Origin: Roseovarius sp. UBA6167
Lineage (GTDB): Bacteria > Pseudomonadota > Alphaproteobacteria > Rhodobacterales > Rhodobacteraceae
NCBI GenBank assembly: GCA_002428225.1
Contig: DIUD01000050.1
Coordinates: 1-45,370, forward strand
Direction: 5' to 3'
Length of the DNA: 45,370 nucleotides
Shown: in pieces, positions 1-6,997 of the stretch
Numbering within the stretch: the stretch's first letter is position 1
Layout of the letters: every line of letters starts with the position of its first letter
Notes under the pieces: model-generated
What the model was told of the DNA's origin: nothing
What the model saw: only the letters and a program-made list of their open reading frames with translations
Databases searched by the model: none
Translations under genes and position numbers: made by a program

Positions 1-185
1 TGATGACCCCCGACCAGATCCATTTCGGACAGGCCGAAACAGTCCATGCCGCGCGACAGTCAACACTCGATGCCGCGTTCCCGAGCACACCCGAACACTT
101 CGTCCACAAACCGCCAAAACCGCCTCGGATCCCGACGGCCGTCTGGATCAATCCACCAAAGCCAATCGAACCGAACCAGGCCTGA
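1..185 (+). CDS. IS3-type transposase, C-terminal fragment (5' end outside window)
   Basis: The reading frame is already open at the left edge, so the Met at position 3 is probably internal. The 60 visible residues match what I know of the extreme C-terminus of IS3-family integrase-core transposases: a TPDQIHFGQAE stretch, an AARQ..LDAAF segment, then FVHKPPKPP and TAVWINPP before the stop. The catalytic DDE residues would lie upstream, outside the window. Family knowledge: these proteins cut and join insertion sequence ends. Whether the whole element is intact cannot be seen. It sits just upstream of a broken oxidase gene, which suggests an insertion or rearrangement at this locus. Confidence 0.72.
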   Translation, partial: MTPDQIHFGQAETVHAARQSTLDAAFPSTPEHFVHKPPKPPRIPTAVWINPPKPIEPNQA

Positions 186-435
186 AGTCCGAAAGCCACT
201 GTCTCAAAGTCGTTGACACGTTCCGGGCATGCTGCCGGTCTCGGCTGTTGCCTTCCGATCCCAGCCTTCCAGATCCAGTGCGATCGCCAGCATCCGACGC
301 GCCGCCTTCGCATCCTCCCCCTTCGATGCCGATGAATCACATCCGAAACCCCTATGAAAGCCCGAGAGAGTCACAGGCCGAGGCCGTTGGTATTACCGCC
401 GCATTGCCGCGGATTTACCGGCAGATGGTAGGGGC
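186..435. other. Non-coding stretch after the transposase, probable IS end plus decayed DNA
   Basis: There is no convincing gene here. The first 40 bases after the transposase stop hold CTCAAAGTCGTTGACACG (about 200-219), the sort of sequence found at the right end of IS3-family elements, so the element may end near 215-225; the matching left end is outside the window, so this cannot be confirmed. The only open frame (248-439) is proline- and serine-rich with no family resemblance, and I regard it as spurious. The base composition is less regular than in the genes further right, consistent with decayed or recently joined DNA. Confidence 0.4.
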
Positions 436-537
436 ATGACCGGCCTCATGGACGAATCGCCCGGCGAGCCGATGATGTGGATTCTGATCGTATCGGAGAT
501 GCCGATTTTCGGCGCGGGACTTGCTCTGCCAATTTAG
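436..537 (+). pseudogene. Truncated N-terminus of a NorE-like cytochrome c oxidase subunit III family protein
   Basis: A 33-residue frame begins MTGLMDESPGEPMMW and continues ILIVSEMPIFGAGLALPI before a TAG stop. The PGE..MMW.LI.SE..VFGAGL pattern resembles the start of NorE/heme-copper oxidase subunit III proteins (normally about 200 residues with five or so membrane helices), where it forms the first helix. After FGAGLA the match stops, so only about 28 residues survive. Its stop codon overlaps the 3' end of the convergent CRP/FNR-type gene by three bases, which places the breakpoint at that gene's end. NorE accompanies nitric oxide reductase in denitrifiers. A coincidental short frame is possible, but the motif match is good. 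Confidence 0.5.
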
Positions 538-1238
538 CGATCCCGGCTCCACGCCTCGGCCGGATCGGCAAGTGCATAGACCTGCAACCGCTCCAGATCG
601 GCGATTTCGGCCATGCTCTGCCGGATCGTCACACCATGATCGCGCAGCTTGGCAAAAGCGCGGCTGAGGCTCTCTGGCTTCATCCCCAGACGTCCGGCAA
701 TCAGCGCCTTGTCATAGGGCAGGACCACCTCGCATCTGCCCGCCTCGCAGGTGGCGAGGTCGAGCAGAAACTCGGCCACCCGCTGAGGCGCCGTCTGCGC
801 CTTGAGCGCCTCGACCTGCCCCACCAGCGCCTGAAGATGTGCGAACGTGGCCGACAGGATAGCGATCGCCACTTCCGGCACATCGCGGATCTCGCGCAGG
901 AGAGCGCCCGCATCCACCTGAATGAGCGTGCAATCCGTCACCGCCTCGGCCGCGACGGGATAGGCGGCATGGCGCAGCGCCACCGCCTCGCCGAAACTGC
1001 GGCCATGGGTGAACACCCCCACCACGGCCTCGGCTCCGTTGGGCGCGATACGATAGAGCTTTACCCAGCCTTCGGCGACGACATAGATCGAACGCGCGGG
1101 TTCTCCCTGCAAGAAGATCGTCGCGCCCCGGTCGAAGTGGCGCACATGCGAGGCGGCGATCAGCTTCTCGGCCACCGCCTCGGGAACCGAGGCGAACAAC
1201 AGCGATTGCCGCGCGATGTCGATGAATTCCGCTTTCAT
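534..1238 (-). CDS. CRP/FNR family transcription regulator (Dnr/NnrR-like)
   Basis: This 234-residue protein has the CRP/FNR layout: a cyclic-nucleotide-binding beta-roll fold at about 18-125 (GATIFLQGEPARSIYVVAEG, then GRSFGEAVAL), a long dimerisation helix at about 126-150, and a winged helix-turn-helix at about 150-220 whose recognition helix region reads KPESLSRAFAKL. It lacks the N-terminal cysteine cluster of FNR, so it should not carry a 4Fe-4S oxygen sensor. KPESLSRAF is typical of the Dnr/NnrR branch, which senses nitric oxide through heme, and the neighbouring norE remnant fits a former denitrification locus. The effector is inferred, not shown. The ATG at 1236-1238 is the natural start. 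Confidence 0.85.
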   Translation of the reverse strand: MKAEFIDIARQSLLFASVPEAVAEKLIAASHVRHFDRGATIFLQGEPARSIYVVAEGWVKLYRIAPNGAEAVVGVFTHGRSFGEAVALRHAAYPVAAEAVTDCTLIQVDAGALLREIRDVPEVAIAILSATFAHLQALVGQVEALKAQTAPQRVAEFLLDLATCEAGRCEVVLPYDKALIAGRLGMKPESLSRAFAKLRDHGVTIRQSMAEIADLERLQVYALADPAEAWSRDR

Positions 1239-1339
1239 GGCGATCGGCCCCGCTGTTTTGCTCCTGGGATAAACGGCTTACCATCACCATCGTTACCCGC
1301 AGGAGCCTTGGCCCGCATCAAGTATCACCATGGTTCCCA

Positions 1340-1365
1340 TGTTGTCATGATTCGATGCGACAACA
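1340..1365. promoter_or_regulatory. Inverted repeat TGTTGTC-N12-GACAACA upstream of the CRP/FNR-type gene
   Basis: Two perfect 7-base arms (1340-1346 and 1359-1365) are separated by 12 bases, the size expected for a dimeric regulator site. It lies about 100 bases upstream of the CRP/FNR-type start codon and about 130 bases beyond the 3' end of the uspA-like gene. The arms share TGTTGTC with the palindrome at 1988-2017. The rest of the 259-base gap (1239-1497) shows no gene. Confidence 0.4.
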
Positions 1366-1497
1366 AAACGGGCAACCCGACATCGGCCTGAACATTCTGG
1401 CGCTCCTGTGGTTTGCGGGCATGGCCGGCACAGCACGACCCGGCGGGATGTAACAGACCGAGACGATCAGGACGTCGCAACGGCATGAACCCCTTGG

Positions 1498-1947
1498 TCA
1501 TGGCGACCCGCTATCCTCGATGACCGTTTGCGCCAGAAGAAGGCTGCATCCCAGTTCGTCGCTCAGTCCGGCCGCGACCGAGCGGCTTATCCAGCGGGTC
1601 CAGAAACCTTGTTTGTGATGACCGATGACGACCAGATCGGCCCCGGTTTCGGTCGCGACCCAGGTGATTTTCCCGACGGGTTCGCCGAACTCCATGCGGA
1701 CCTCATGCACCAGCCCCATGGCGGCAAGTCTTTGACGGCCCTCGTCGAGGATCGCCCTGAAGTCGGCCTGCTGGTGAACCAGCGCGCCCGCGTCCGCGCC
1801 CTGCGCCAGCGCATTGCCCGCGACCGTCTCGACCACCGCAAGCAGGATCACCTGCGCGCCCGTGATCTGTGCGAGCCGCGCCCCCTCGCGCAGCGCCAGC
1901 CGTCCCTCTCGCGAGCCGTCGTAACAAAGCAGGATCCTGGCATACAT
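1498..1947 (-). CDS. Universal stress protein (UspA family)
   Basis: A 149-residue single Usp domain, the usual family length. The N-terminus (YARILLCYDGS) is the first beta-strand and the conserved Asp, and the C-terminal half has ADLVVIGHHKQGF followed by SRSVAAGL. The classical ATP-binding pattern G-2X-G-9X-G-(S/T) is only partly kept, because the first GxxG is replaced by GHHKQG, so ATP binding is uncertain. Usp proteins are cytoplasmic and respond to starvation, respiratory inhibition or damage. It is divergent from the marR-efflux operon with about 105 bases between start codons, and the shared palindrome there suggests joint control. Confidence 0.85.
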   Translation of the reverse strand: MYARILLCYDGSREGRLALREGARLAQITGAQVILLAVVETVAGNALAQGADAGALVHQQADFRAILDEGRQRLAAMGLVHEVRMEFGEPVGKITWVATETGADLVVIGHHKQGFWTRWISRSVAAGLSDELGCSLLLAQTVIEDSGSP

Positions 1948-1987
1948 TGACGTGTCTCCGGTGTGGGGAATGGCACTTGCAATATGG

Positions 1988-2017
1988 TTGTTGTCACACT
2001 AGTTAGTGGCACAACAA
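1988..2017. promoter_or_regulatory. 30-bp imperfect palindrome, probable MarR operator
   Basis: The site reads TTGTTGT-N2-CACTA-GT-TAGTG-N2-ACAACAA: both outer 7-base arms and both inner 5-base arms match perfectly, with only two mismatched pairs in between. It sits 36 bases upstream of the marR start and 41 bases upstream of the divergent uspA-like start, so a bound dimer (or pair of dimers) could block both promoters. MarR family repressors commonly bind such palindromes in their own promoters. A TTGACA immediately follows at 2018-2023. Binding by this MarR is inferred. Confidence 0.65.
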
Positions 2018-2052
2018 TTGACAAGCCGATGAAGAGAAAAGAATCAAGAACA

Positions 2053-2535
2053 ATGCGGGACATCTCCGACACGATTGGGCCCCTTGAGGCTTTTGCGCGC
2101 TCGCTGGCGGTGTCGTCGCGCATGTGGAAACGCTATCTTGACCTTCAGTTTCGCGATCTCGGACTGTCCCAGGCGCGATGGAGTGTGCTGTTCGAGATTT
2201 CGCGCAACGAAGAGACGACGCAGATCGAACTGGCGCGCACCCTGGGGATCGAGGCCGCGTCGCTGGTTCGCCTGCTGGACGGGCTCGAAAGGGCGGGGCT
2301 GATCGAACGCCGGCCAAGCACCGAGGACAGGCGGGCCAAGACGCTCCACCTGACAGGGGCCGCGAGGCCGCTCATCGACAGGATGAAAGAGATTTCGACG
2401 GCCAGCAGAATGACGATTCTCGAGGGGTTTTCGGAGCAGGATTTGCGAATTGCCACGCAGGTGCTGGAGCGCGTTGCCGCCAGACTGGAGCTCTTGAGCA
2501 ATGTTGAGAATGTGAGCAATGGTAAGAATGGATGA
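2053..2535 (+). CDS. MarR family transcription regulator
   Basis: From the ATG at 2053 the protein has 160 residues, normal for MarR. It shows a dimerisation helix (RSLAVSSRMWKRYLDLQF), then a winged helix-turn-helix with QIELARTLGIEAASLVRLLDGLE as the recognition segment, the wing RRPSTEDRRAKTLHLT, where the DRR pattern is the family hallmark, and a C-terminal dimerisation helix. In-frame ATG codons at 1963 and 2029 would add residues but the first would include the operator, and neither has a better ribosome site. It overlaps the next gene by 17 bases, so it probably represses its own efflux operon and releases on binding phenolic or other small ligands. Confidence 0.9.
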   Translation: MRDISDTIGPLEAFARSLAVSSRMWKRYLDLQFRDLGLSQARWSVLFEISRNEETTQIELARTLGIEAASLVRLLDGLERAGLIERRPSTEDRRAKTLHLTGAARPLIDRMKEISTASRMTILEGFSEQDLRIATQVLERVAARLELLSNVENVSNGKNG

Positions 2536-3679
2536 AATAACGGCCGCCGCAGGCGAGCCGGACGCAGGCAAACCGGCGCCCGCTCATCTGCCCAGGCGCG
2601 GCCGCACAAGATGGACAAGACTGATTGTCATTGGCGGGCTGATTGCCGTTGCCGTCTGGCTGACCGCCCCCTGGCTGATCGCACGATTCACGAAGGTGCA
2701 CATCAATGATGCACGGATCGCGGCCAGGGTTGTCACCATATCAAGCGAGGTCGCCGGAAGGGTCACGGCGATTCCGTTGCTCGTCGGGGACAGGGTCAAG
2801 GAAGGCGATCTGGTTGCCGAGATTGACCGCGAAATGTCGCAGCCGCAGCTTGACGCCGTGCTGTCGGAACTTGCCGCGACCGATGCGCAGCTGACCGAGC
2901 TTCAGGCGCGCAAACTGTTGCTGCAAGGGCAGATCGCCGCGCGCCGCGACGGGGCAAGGGCCAGCATAGCCGCCGCAGAGGCAAACCATCAAGCGGCGCG
3001 TGCCGTTCTGAAGAACGCCCGGGCCCGTCACGAGAGGGTGACCAGACTTGCCGAACAGAATATCACCTCGCAGCAAATGCTCGACGAGGCCCAGGCGATG
3101 CTGGATACCGCCGTCCAGCAGGAACGCGCGGCTTTTGCGGCGATCGAAAGCGCGCGGGCCGATCTCGCCATAGTCGAGGCCGACACGGCGCAGATAGATG
3201 TGCTCGATTCGCAGATCGCCTCCCTTCAGGCCGAACGGACGGGAACCGAAGCCGAGCGCCGCCTGAGGGAGATCGACCTCGCGCAGCGCACGATCGCCGC
3301 GAGGTTTGACGGCATCATCGACGCGACCTTTGTCGAAGTCGGCGAATATGTGACACCGGGAACGCGCATTGCGATGTATCACGCGCTCGATGACGTCTGG
3401 ATCGACGCCAATGTCAAGGAGACCGCTTTCGGCAAGATTCGCATCGGCTCTCGGGCACGCATCACCGTCGATGCCTTTCCCGGCCGGAGCTTCGGCGGCG
3501 AGGTGATCGGAATCGGCGGGGCCGCGACCAGCCAGCTTGCGCTTCTGCCCAGCCCCAACCCGTCGGGAAATTTCACCAAAGTGACCCAGCGCCTGCCGAT
3601 CCGGTTGTCGATCGACGCCGAAGACATCGCGCTCAGGCCCGGCATGATGGTCGAGGTTTATGTCGATGTCGCAGATTGA
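2519..3679 (+). CDS. HlyD/EmrA family periplasmic adaptor of a multidrug efflux pump
   Basis: The 386-residue protein has a cytoplasmic N-terminus, one membrane anchor at about 34-55 (LIVIGGLIAVAVWLTAPWLI), a lipoyl-like half (ISSEVAGRVTAIPLLVGDRVKEGDLVAEID), a long coiled-coil hairpin at about 100-260 rich in Ala, Gln and Glu, the second lipoyl half (IAARFDGIIDATFVEVGEYV), and a beta-barrel ending in LRPGMMVEVYVDV. This is the standard EmrA design that links an inner-membrane carrier to an outer-membrane channel; no channel gene is present here. It overlaps marR at its start and the carrier gene by 20 bases at its end, so all three are translated together. The ATG at 2528 is an alternative start. 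Confidence 0.9.
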   Translation: MVRMDEITAAAGEPDAGKPAPAHLPRRGRTRWTRLIVIGGLIAVAVWLTAPWLIARFTKVHINDARIAARVVTISSEVAGRVTAIPLLVGDRVKEGDLVAEIDREMSQPQLDAVLSELAATDAQLTELQARKLLLQGQIAARRDGARASIAAAEANHQAARAVLKNARARHERVTRLAEQNITSQQMLDEAQAMLDTAVQQERAAFAAIESARADLAIVEADTAQIDVLDSQIASLQAERTGTEAERRLREIDLAQRTIAARFDGIIDATFVEVGEYVTPGTRIAMYHALDDVWIDANVKETAFGKIRIGSRARITVDAFPGRSFGGEVIGIGGAATSQLALLPSPNPSGNFTKVTQRLPIRLSIDAEDIALRPGMMVEVYVDVAD

Positions 3680-5249
3680 CCGGTATTTCGAACGTTACGG
3701 CCCTGCCTACAAGTGGTTCGCGACCGCCACGATCATGATTGCCACCGTCTCGGTGGTTTTGTCCGCGACCATCGTGAATGTCGCGATCCCGGCGGTCATG
3801 GGCGCCTTTGGCATCAGCGCGGTGCAGGTCCAGTGGATCGCAACCGGATTTCTGGCGGCGATGACCGCCACGATGCTGCTGGCCGACTGGACCGACCACG
3901 CCTTCGGGATACGACCGACCATGAACGCGGCCATGGGCGTTTTCATGATCGGATCCGTCGTCGGTGGTCTTGCGCCGAACGAAACCGTCCTGACACTGGC
4001 GCGCGTTGTGCAGGGGGCCGCAGCGGGCATTGTCCAGCCGCTGGCCATGATCATGTTGTTCAAGGTCTTTCCGCCCGACAAGCGCGGCGCGGCCATGGGG
4101 ATCTATGGCGTCGGCATCGTGCTGGCTCCGGCATTGGGCCCCTGGGTCGGCGGTGTGCTGATGGATGCGTTCGACTGGCGCTCTGTCTTCTATCTGGGCC
4201 TGCCTTTCGCCGGTCTCGCGCTGGTGCTGTCGAACCTGTTCCTGCCCGACCGCGAAGAAAGCGGACCGATCCCTGCCTTCGACTTTGTCGGCGTGGCGTT
4301 GCTGTCGGTGTTTCTTGCGGTCCTGCTCAGTACATTGTCGAACGCGCAGCGGCTCGGGTGGGATTCCAACATCATCCTGCTGGGGTTCACGATTTCCGTT
4401 GCTGCGGCCATAGCCTTCGTCGCGTGGGAACTACATACCGACAAGCCCATGCTCGACATGCGGCTGTTTGCAAATTTCGCCTTTTCCGCGGCCTCGATCA
4501 TCGCATTCATCATGGGGGCGGGATTGTTCGGCTCGACCTATCTGCTTCCGCTCTTCGTGCAGCAGATCCAGGGAATGACGCCCACCCAGGCGGGTCTTCT
4601 TCTGATGCCGTCGGGCTTTGCGATGCTGATGGTCTTTCCCATCGCGGGGCGATTGTCCGACAAGATGCCGGCGCCGGTCCTGATCCTCATCGGCGCGCTG
4701 GTCTTTGCGTGGGCCTCGTGGCTGATGACGGAAGCGAATGTTCATACGGCCTTCTGGGCCCTGGCATGGTGGGCGGCCCTCTCACGCATGGGGCTGGGTC
4801 TGATGTTTCCGGCCATTTCGACCGGATCGCTCAAGGTTCTGCCGCCGCATCTTCTGGGGCAAGGCTCGGGCGCGGCGAACTTCACCCGGCAGCTTGGCGG
4901 CGCCTTTGGTGTCAATATCCTGGCCGTGTTCACGGAGCGGCGCACCATCATGCACGCGGATGCCCTGGCCGCGACCCAGACCAGCGACAACTCCTCCACG
5001 ATGGTGCTCTTGAAAGAGGTTGCCGGCCTCATGCACAGCGCGGGGCTGCCCGAAACCCAGCTTATGCCCGCCGCTGCATCGTTCCTGGGTGAGGTTGTGG
5101 TCATCCAGGCCTCGACCGCGGCCTTCCAGGACGCTTTCCTCGTCGTATGCGGTATATTCCTGGTCGTGCTGGTCCCGACATGGTTCATGTGGCGCCCCCC
5201 CTTCCTGCGCAAGCGGCGCGGGTTGCTCGGAAGCGCGTCCCGTCCATGA
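3660..5249 (+). CDS. DHA2 family MFS drug:proton antiporter (EmrB/QacA type)
   Basis: At 529 residues with about 14 hydrophobic segments this fits the 14-helix DHA2 subfamily. Visible motifs include LSATIVNVAIPAVMGAFG in helix 1, the motif A-like loop LADWTDHAFGIRPTM, and motif C in helix 5 (GVGIVLAPALGPWVGGVL), which marks drug antiporters. It would sit in the inner membrane and work with the EmrA-like adaptor encoded just upstream. The last helix is followed by a short basic tail. ATG 3660 and ATG 3666 are both possible starts; both lie within the end of the adaptor gene. Confidence 0.9.
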   Translation: MSMSQIDRYFERYGPAYKWFATATIMIATVSVVLSATIVNVAIPAVMGAFGISAVQVQWIATGFLAAMTATMLLADWTDHAFGIRPTMNAAMGVFMIGSVVGGLAPNETVLTLARVVQGAAAGIVQPLAMIMLFKVFPPDKRGAAMGIYGVGIVLAPALGPWVGGVLMDAFDWRSVFYLGLPFAGLALVLSNLFLPDREESGPIPAFDFVGVALLSVFLAVLLSTLSNAQRLGWDSNIILLGFTISVAAAIAFVAWELHTDKPMLDMRLFANFAFSAASIIAFIMGAGLFGSTYLLPLFVQQIQGMTPTQAGLLLMPSGFAMLMVFPIAGRLSDKMPAPVLILIGALVFAWASWLMTEANVHTAFWALAWWAALSRMGLGLMFPAISTGSLKVLPPHLLGQGSGAANFTRQLGGAFGVNILAVFTERRTIMHADALAATQTSDNSSTMVLLKEVAGLMHSAGLPETQLMPAAASFLGEVVVIQASTAAFQDAFLVVCGIFLVVLVPTWFMWRPPFLRKRRGLLGSASRP

Positions 5250-5256
5250 GCCTGCG

Positions 5257-5748
5257 TCAGGGCAGCAAGTCGCGGGGAATCACGAAGCGTGCGGCATGGC
5301 CCGTGCCTTCCTTCAGCATCGCCCAGTCGGATATGGCGAAATCGGCCACCAGCGTCGCCCCCGTCGGATAGTCGTCAAAGCGCGGGTGATCTGGGGGCGC
5401 GGCCAGCAGGCGCGCAGCGAATTCGGCGATGCCGGGATTGTGGCCGATCATCAGCACCGTGTCGGCATGGGCTGCGCGCAATACGGCCAGCATATCCTCG
5501 GGTCCGGCCATGTAGAGGCTGTCAACAAGGCACGGCGCGAGCGGCAGGCGCAGCAGCGCGCAGGTCTGCCGCGTGCGGGTGGCCGGGGAACAGAGGATCT
5601 CGTTCGGCACCACCCCCTCGGCGCGCAGCCACGCGCCGAGCGCCGCCGCCGAGCGCCGTCCGCGCCTGTTCAGGGGGCGCGCGTGATCGGGCAGGGTGGG
5701 ATCGCCCCAGTCGGATTTGGCGTGACGCATGAGGATCAGGCGTTTCAC
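5257..5748 (-). CDS. SixA-like histidine phosphatase
   Basis: A 163-residue member of the histidine phosphatase superfamily. The RHG-type motif is LMRHAKSDW with the nucleophile His at residue 9, followed by RPLNRRGRRSA, the SPATRTRQT loop that supplies a second phosphate-binding Arg, and the second catalytic His in VLMIGHNPGIAE. The RHAKSDW form and short length are characteristic of SixA, which removes phosphate from phosphohistidine on signalling or phosphotransfer proteins. The substrate here is unknown. It converges with the efflux operon, seven bases from its stop, and lies downstream of argB on the same strand. Confidence 0.85.
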   Translation of the reverse strand: MKRLILMRHAKSDWGDPTLPDHARPLNRRGRRSAAALGAWLRAEGVVPNEILCSPATRTRQTCALLRLPLAPCLVDSLYMAGPEDMLAVLRAAHADTVLMIGHNPGIAEFAARLLAAPPDHPRFDDYPTGATLVADFAISDWAMLKEGTGHAARFVIPRDLLP

Positions 5749-5852
5749 CGGGCGCCGCCTATCCCAAGGGCCGGGCGCGCCTTTCCGCGCGCGCGGCCCC
5801 GGCCTTGCGGGATGGGCGCGCCGAACGCGCCGGGATCGGGTGCGCCGGCCAT

Positions 5853-6773
5853 TCAGCCCTCCATTCGGGTGGTGTCGCGCTTGACCAGCGGACCCTGGTT
5901 GCCCCGGATCAGCGAGCCCGCGCCATGCTCGGTGAAAAGCTCCAGCAGCGTTGCATTGGGCGCGCGCCCGTCGAGAATCACCACCGCGCGAACCCCGCCG
6001 TCGATCGCGGCAAGCGCCGTCTCGGTCTTGGGGATCATGCCGCCCGCGATCACGCCGTCACGGGTCATCTGGCGGATCTGATCGGCGCTGAGCTCGGTGA
6101 CGACGCGGCCCTCGGCATCGCGCACCCCGTCGATATCGGTCAGCAGCAGCAGCCGGTCAGCCCTGAGCGCGGCGGCAATCGCGCCGGCGGCCGTGTCGCC
6201 GTTGATGTTGTAGGTCTCGCCCGCCGGGCCCGCACCCAGAGGTGCGATCACCGGGATCATGTCGGCGGCGAAAAGCGTGTGCAGGATCGCGGGGTCGATC
6301 TCGGAGGGGTTGCCGACAAGGCCCAGATCGGGGCCGGCGGGGGTGCAGGTGATGAGGCGGGCATCCTTGCCCGACAGCCCCACCGCGCGCCCGCCCTGCC
6401 TGTTGATCGCGGCCACGATCCGTTTGTTGACCGTGCCCGAGAGCACCATCTCGACCACGTCCATCGTGGCGGCATCGGTGACCCGCTTGCCGTTCACGAA
6501 CTCCGAGCGGATGTCGAGCCGCGCCAGCATCTCGTTGATCATCGGCCCGCCGCCATGCACGATCACCGGGTTGACGCCGACCTGCTGCATGAGCACCACG
6601 TCGCGCGCGAACTCCTCCATCGCGGCGTCGCTGCCCATGGCGTGACCGCCCAGCTTGATGACGACGATCGCGCCGGTATAGCGCTGCAGATAGGGCAGCG
6701 CCTCGGAGAGGGTGCGGGCGGTGGCGATCCAGTCGCGGCTCATGTCTTGGGCCTTCATTTCCTGGGCCTTCAT
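5853..6773 (-). CDS. argB: Acetylglutamate kinase
   Basis: This 306-residue protein catalyses the ATP-dependent phosphorylation of N-acetylglutamate, the second step of arginine synthesis. Amino acid kinase family motifs are clear: VVIKLGGHAMG for phosphate binding, VIVHGGGPMINEML for the substrate loop, FVNGKRVTD, YNINGDTAAGAIA, DIDGV and GGMIPK near the C-terminus. The start at 6773 has GGAG seven bases upstream. The first ten codons are a tandem duplication (MKAQE then MKAQD), so ATG codons at 6758 and 6743 are possible alternative starts. A G/C-rich imperfect stem-loop at about 5777-5817 follows the gene and may help terminate it. Confidence 0.95.
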   Translation of the reverse strand: MKAQEMKAQDMSRDWIATARTLSEALPYLQRYTGAIVVIKLGGHAMGSDAAMEEFARDVVLMQQVGVNPVIVHGGGPMINEMLARLDIRSEFVNGKRVTDAATMDVVEMVLSGTVNKRIVAAINRQGGRAVGLSGKDARLITCTPAGPDLGLVGNPSEIDPAILHTLFAADMIPVIAPLGAGPAGETYNINGDTAAGAIAAALRADRLLLLTDIDGVRDAEGRVVTELSADQIRQMTRDGVIAGGMIPKTETALAAIDGGVRAVVILDGRAPNATLLELFTEHGAGSLIRGNQGPLVKRDTTRMEG

Positions 6774-6997
6774 TATTGTCTCCGGCAGGACCGGGCGCAG
6801 CTTGTCGGCTGCCGCGTCCGGTAAGGTGGCACGGCTGTATGCTGGACAGCCCGCGTTTCAGTTTGTAGCAGTCCTGCATCGCCTGCAAGAGCGGTTCGCC
6901 GCGCGGGATTGATCGACAGGCCGGAATGGGGCGTGTCCGATTGCACCGGCGGGCCAAAGCGGTCACTGTCCAGGGGCGTGGCGCAGGAGAGGTGCAC

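Noticed and set aside
248..439. Open frame of 63 codons after the transposase
   Set aside because: Pro/Ser-rich, no family motif, no ribosome site, and it overlaps the start of the NorE-like remnant in another frame.
477..1391. Long plus-strand frame opposite the CRP/FNR-type gene
   Set aside because: It is the antisense shadow of a clear minus-strand gene; its residues show no domain and follow from the GC-rich codon pattern.
5777..5817. GC-rich stem-loop after argB as a strong terminator
   Set aside because: The arms pair imperfectly and no T run follows on the minus strand, so it is mentioned only as a weak possibility.
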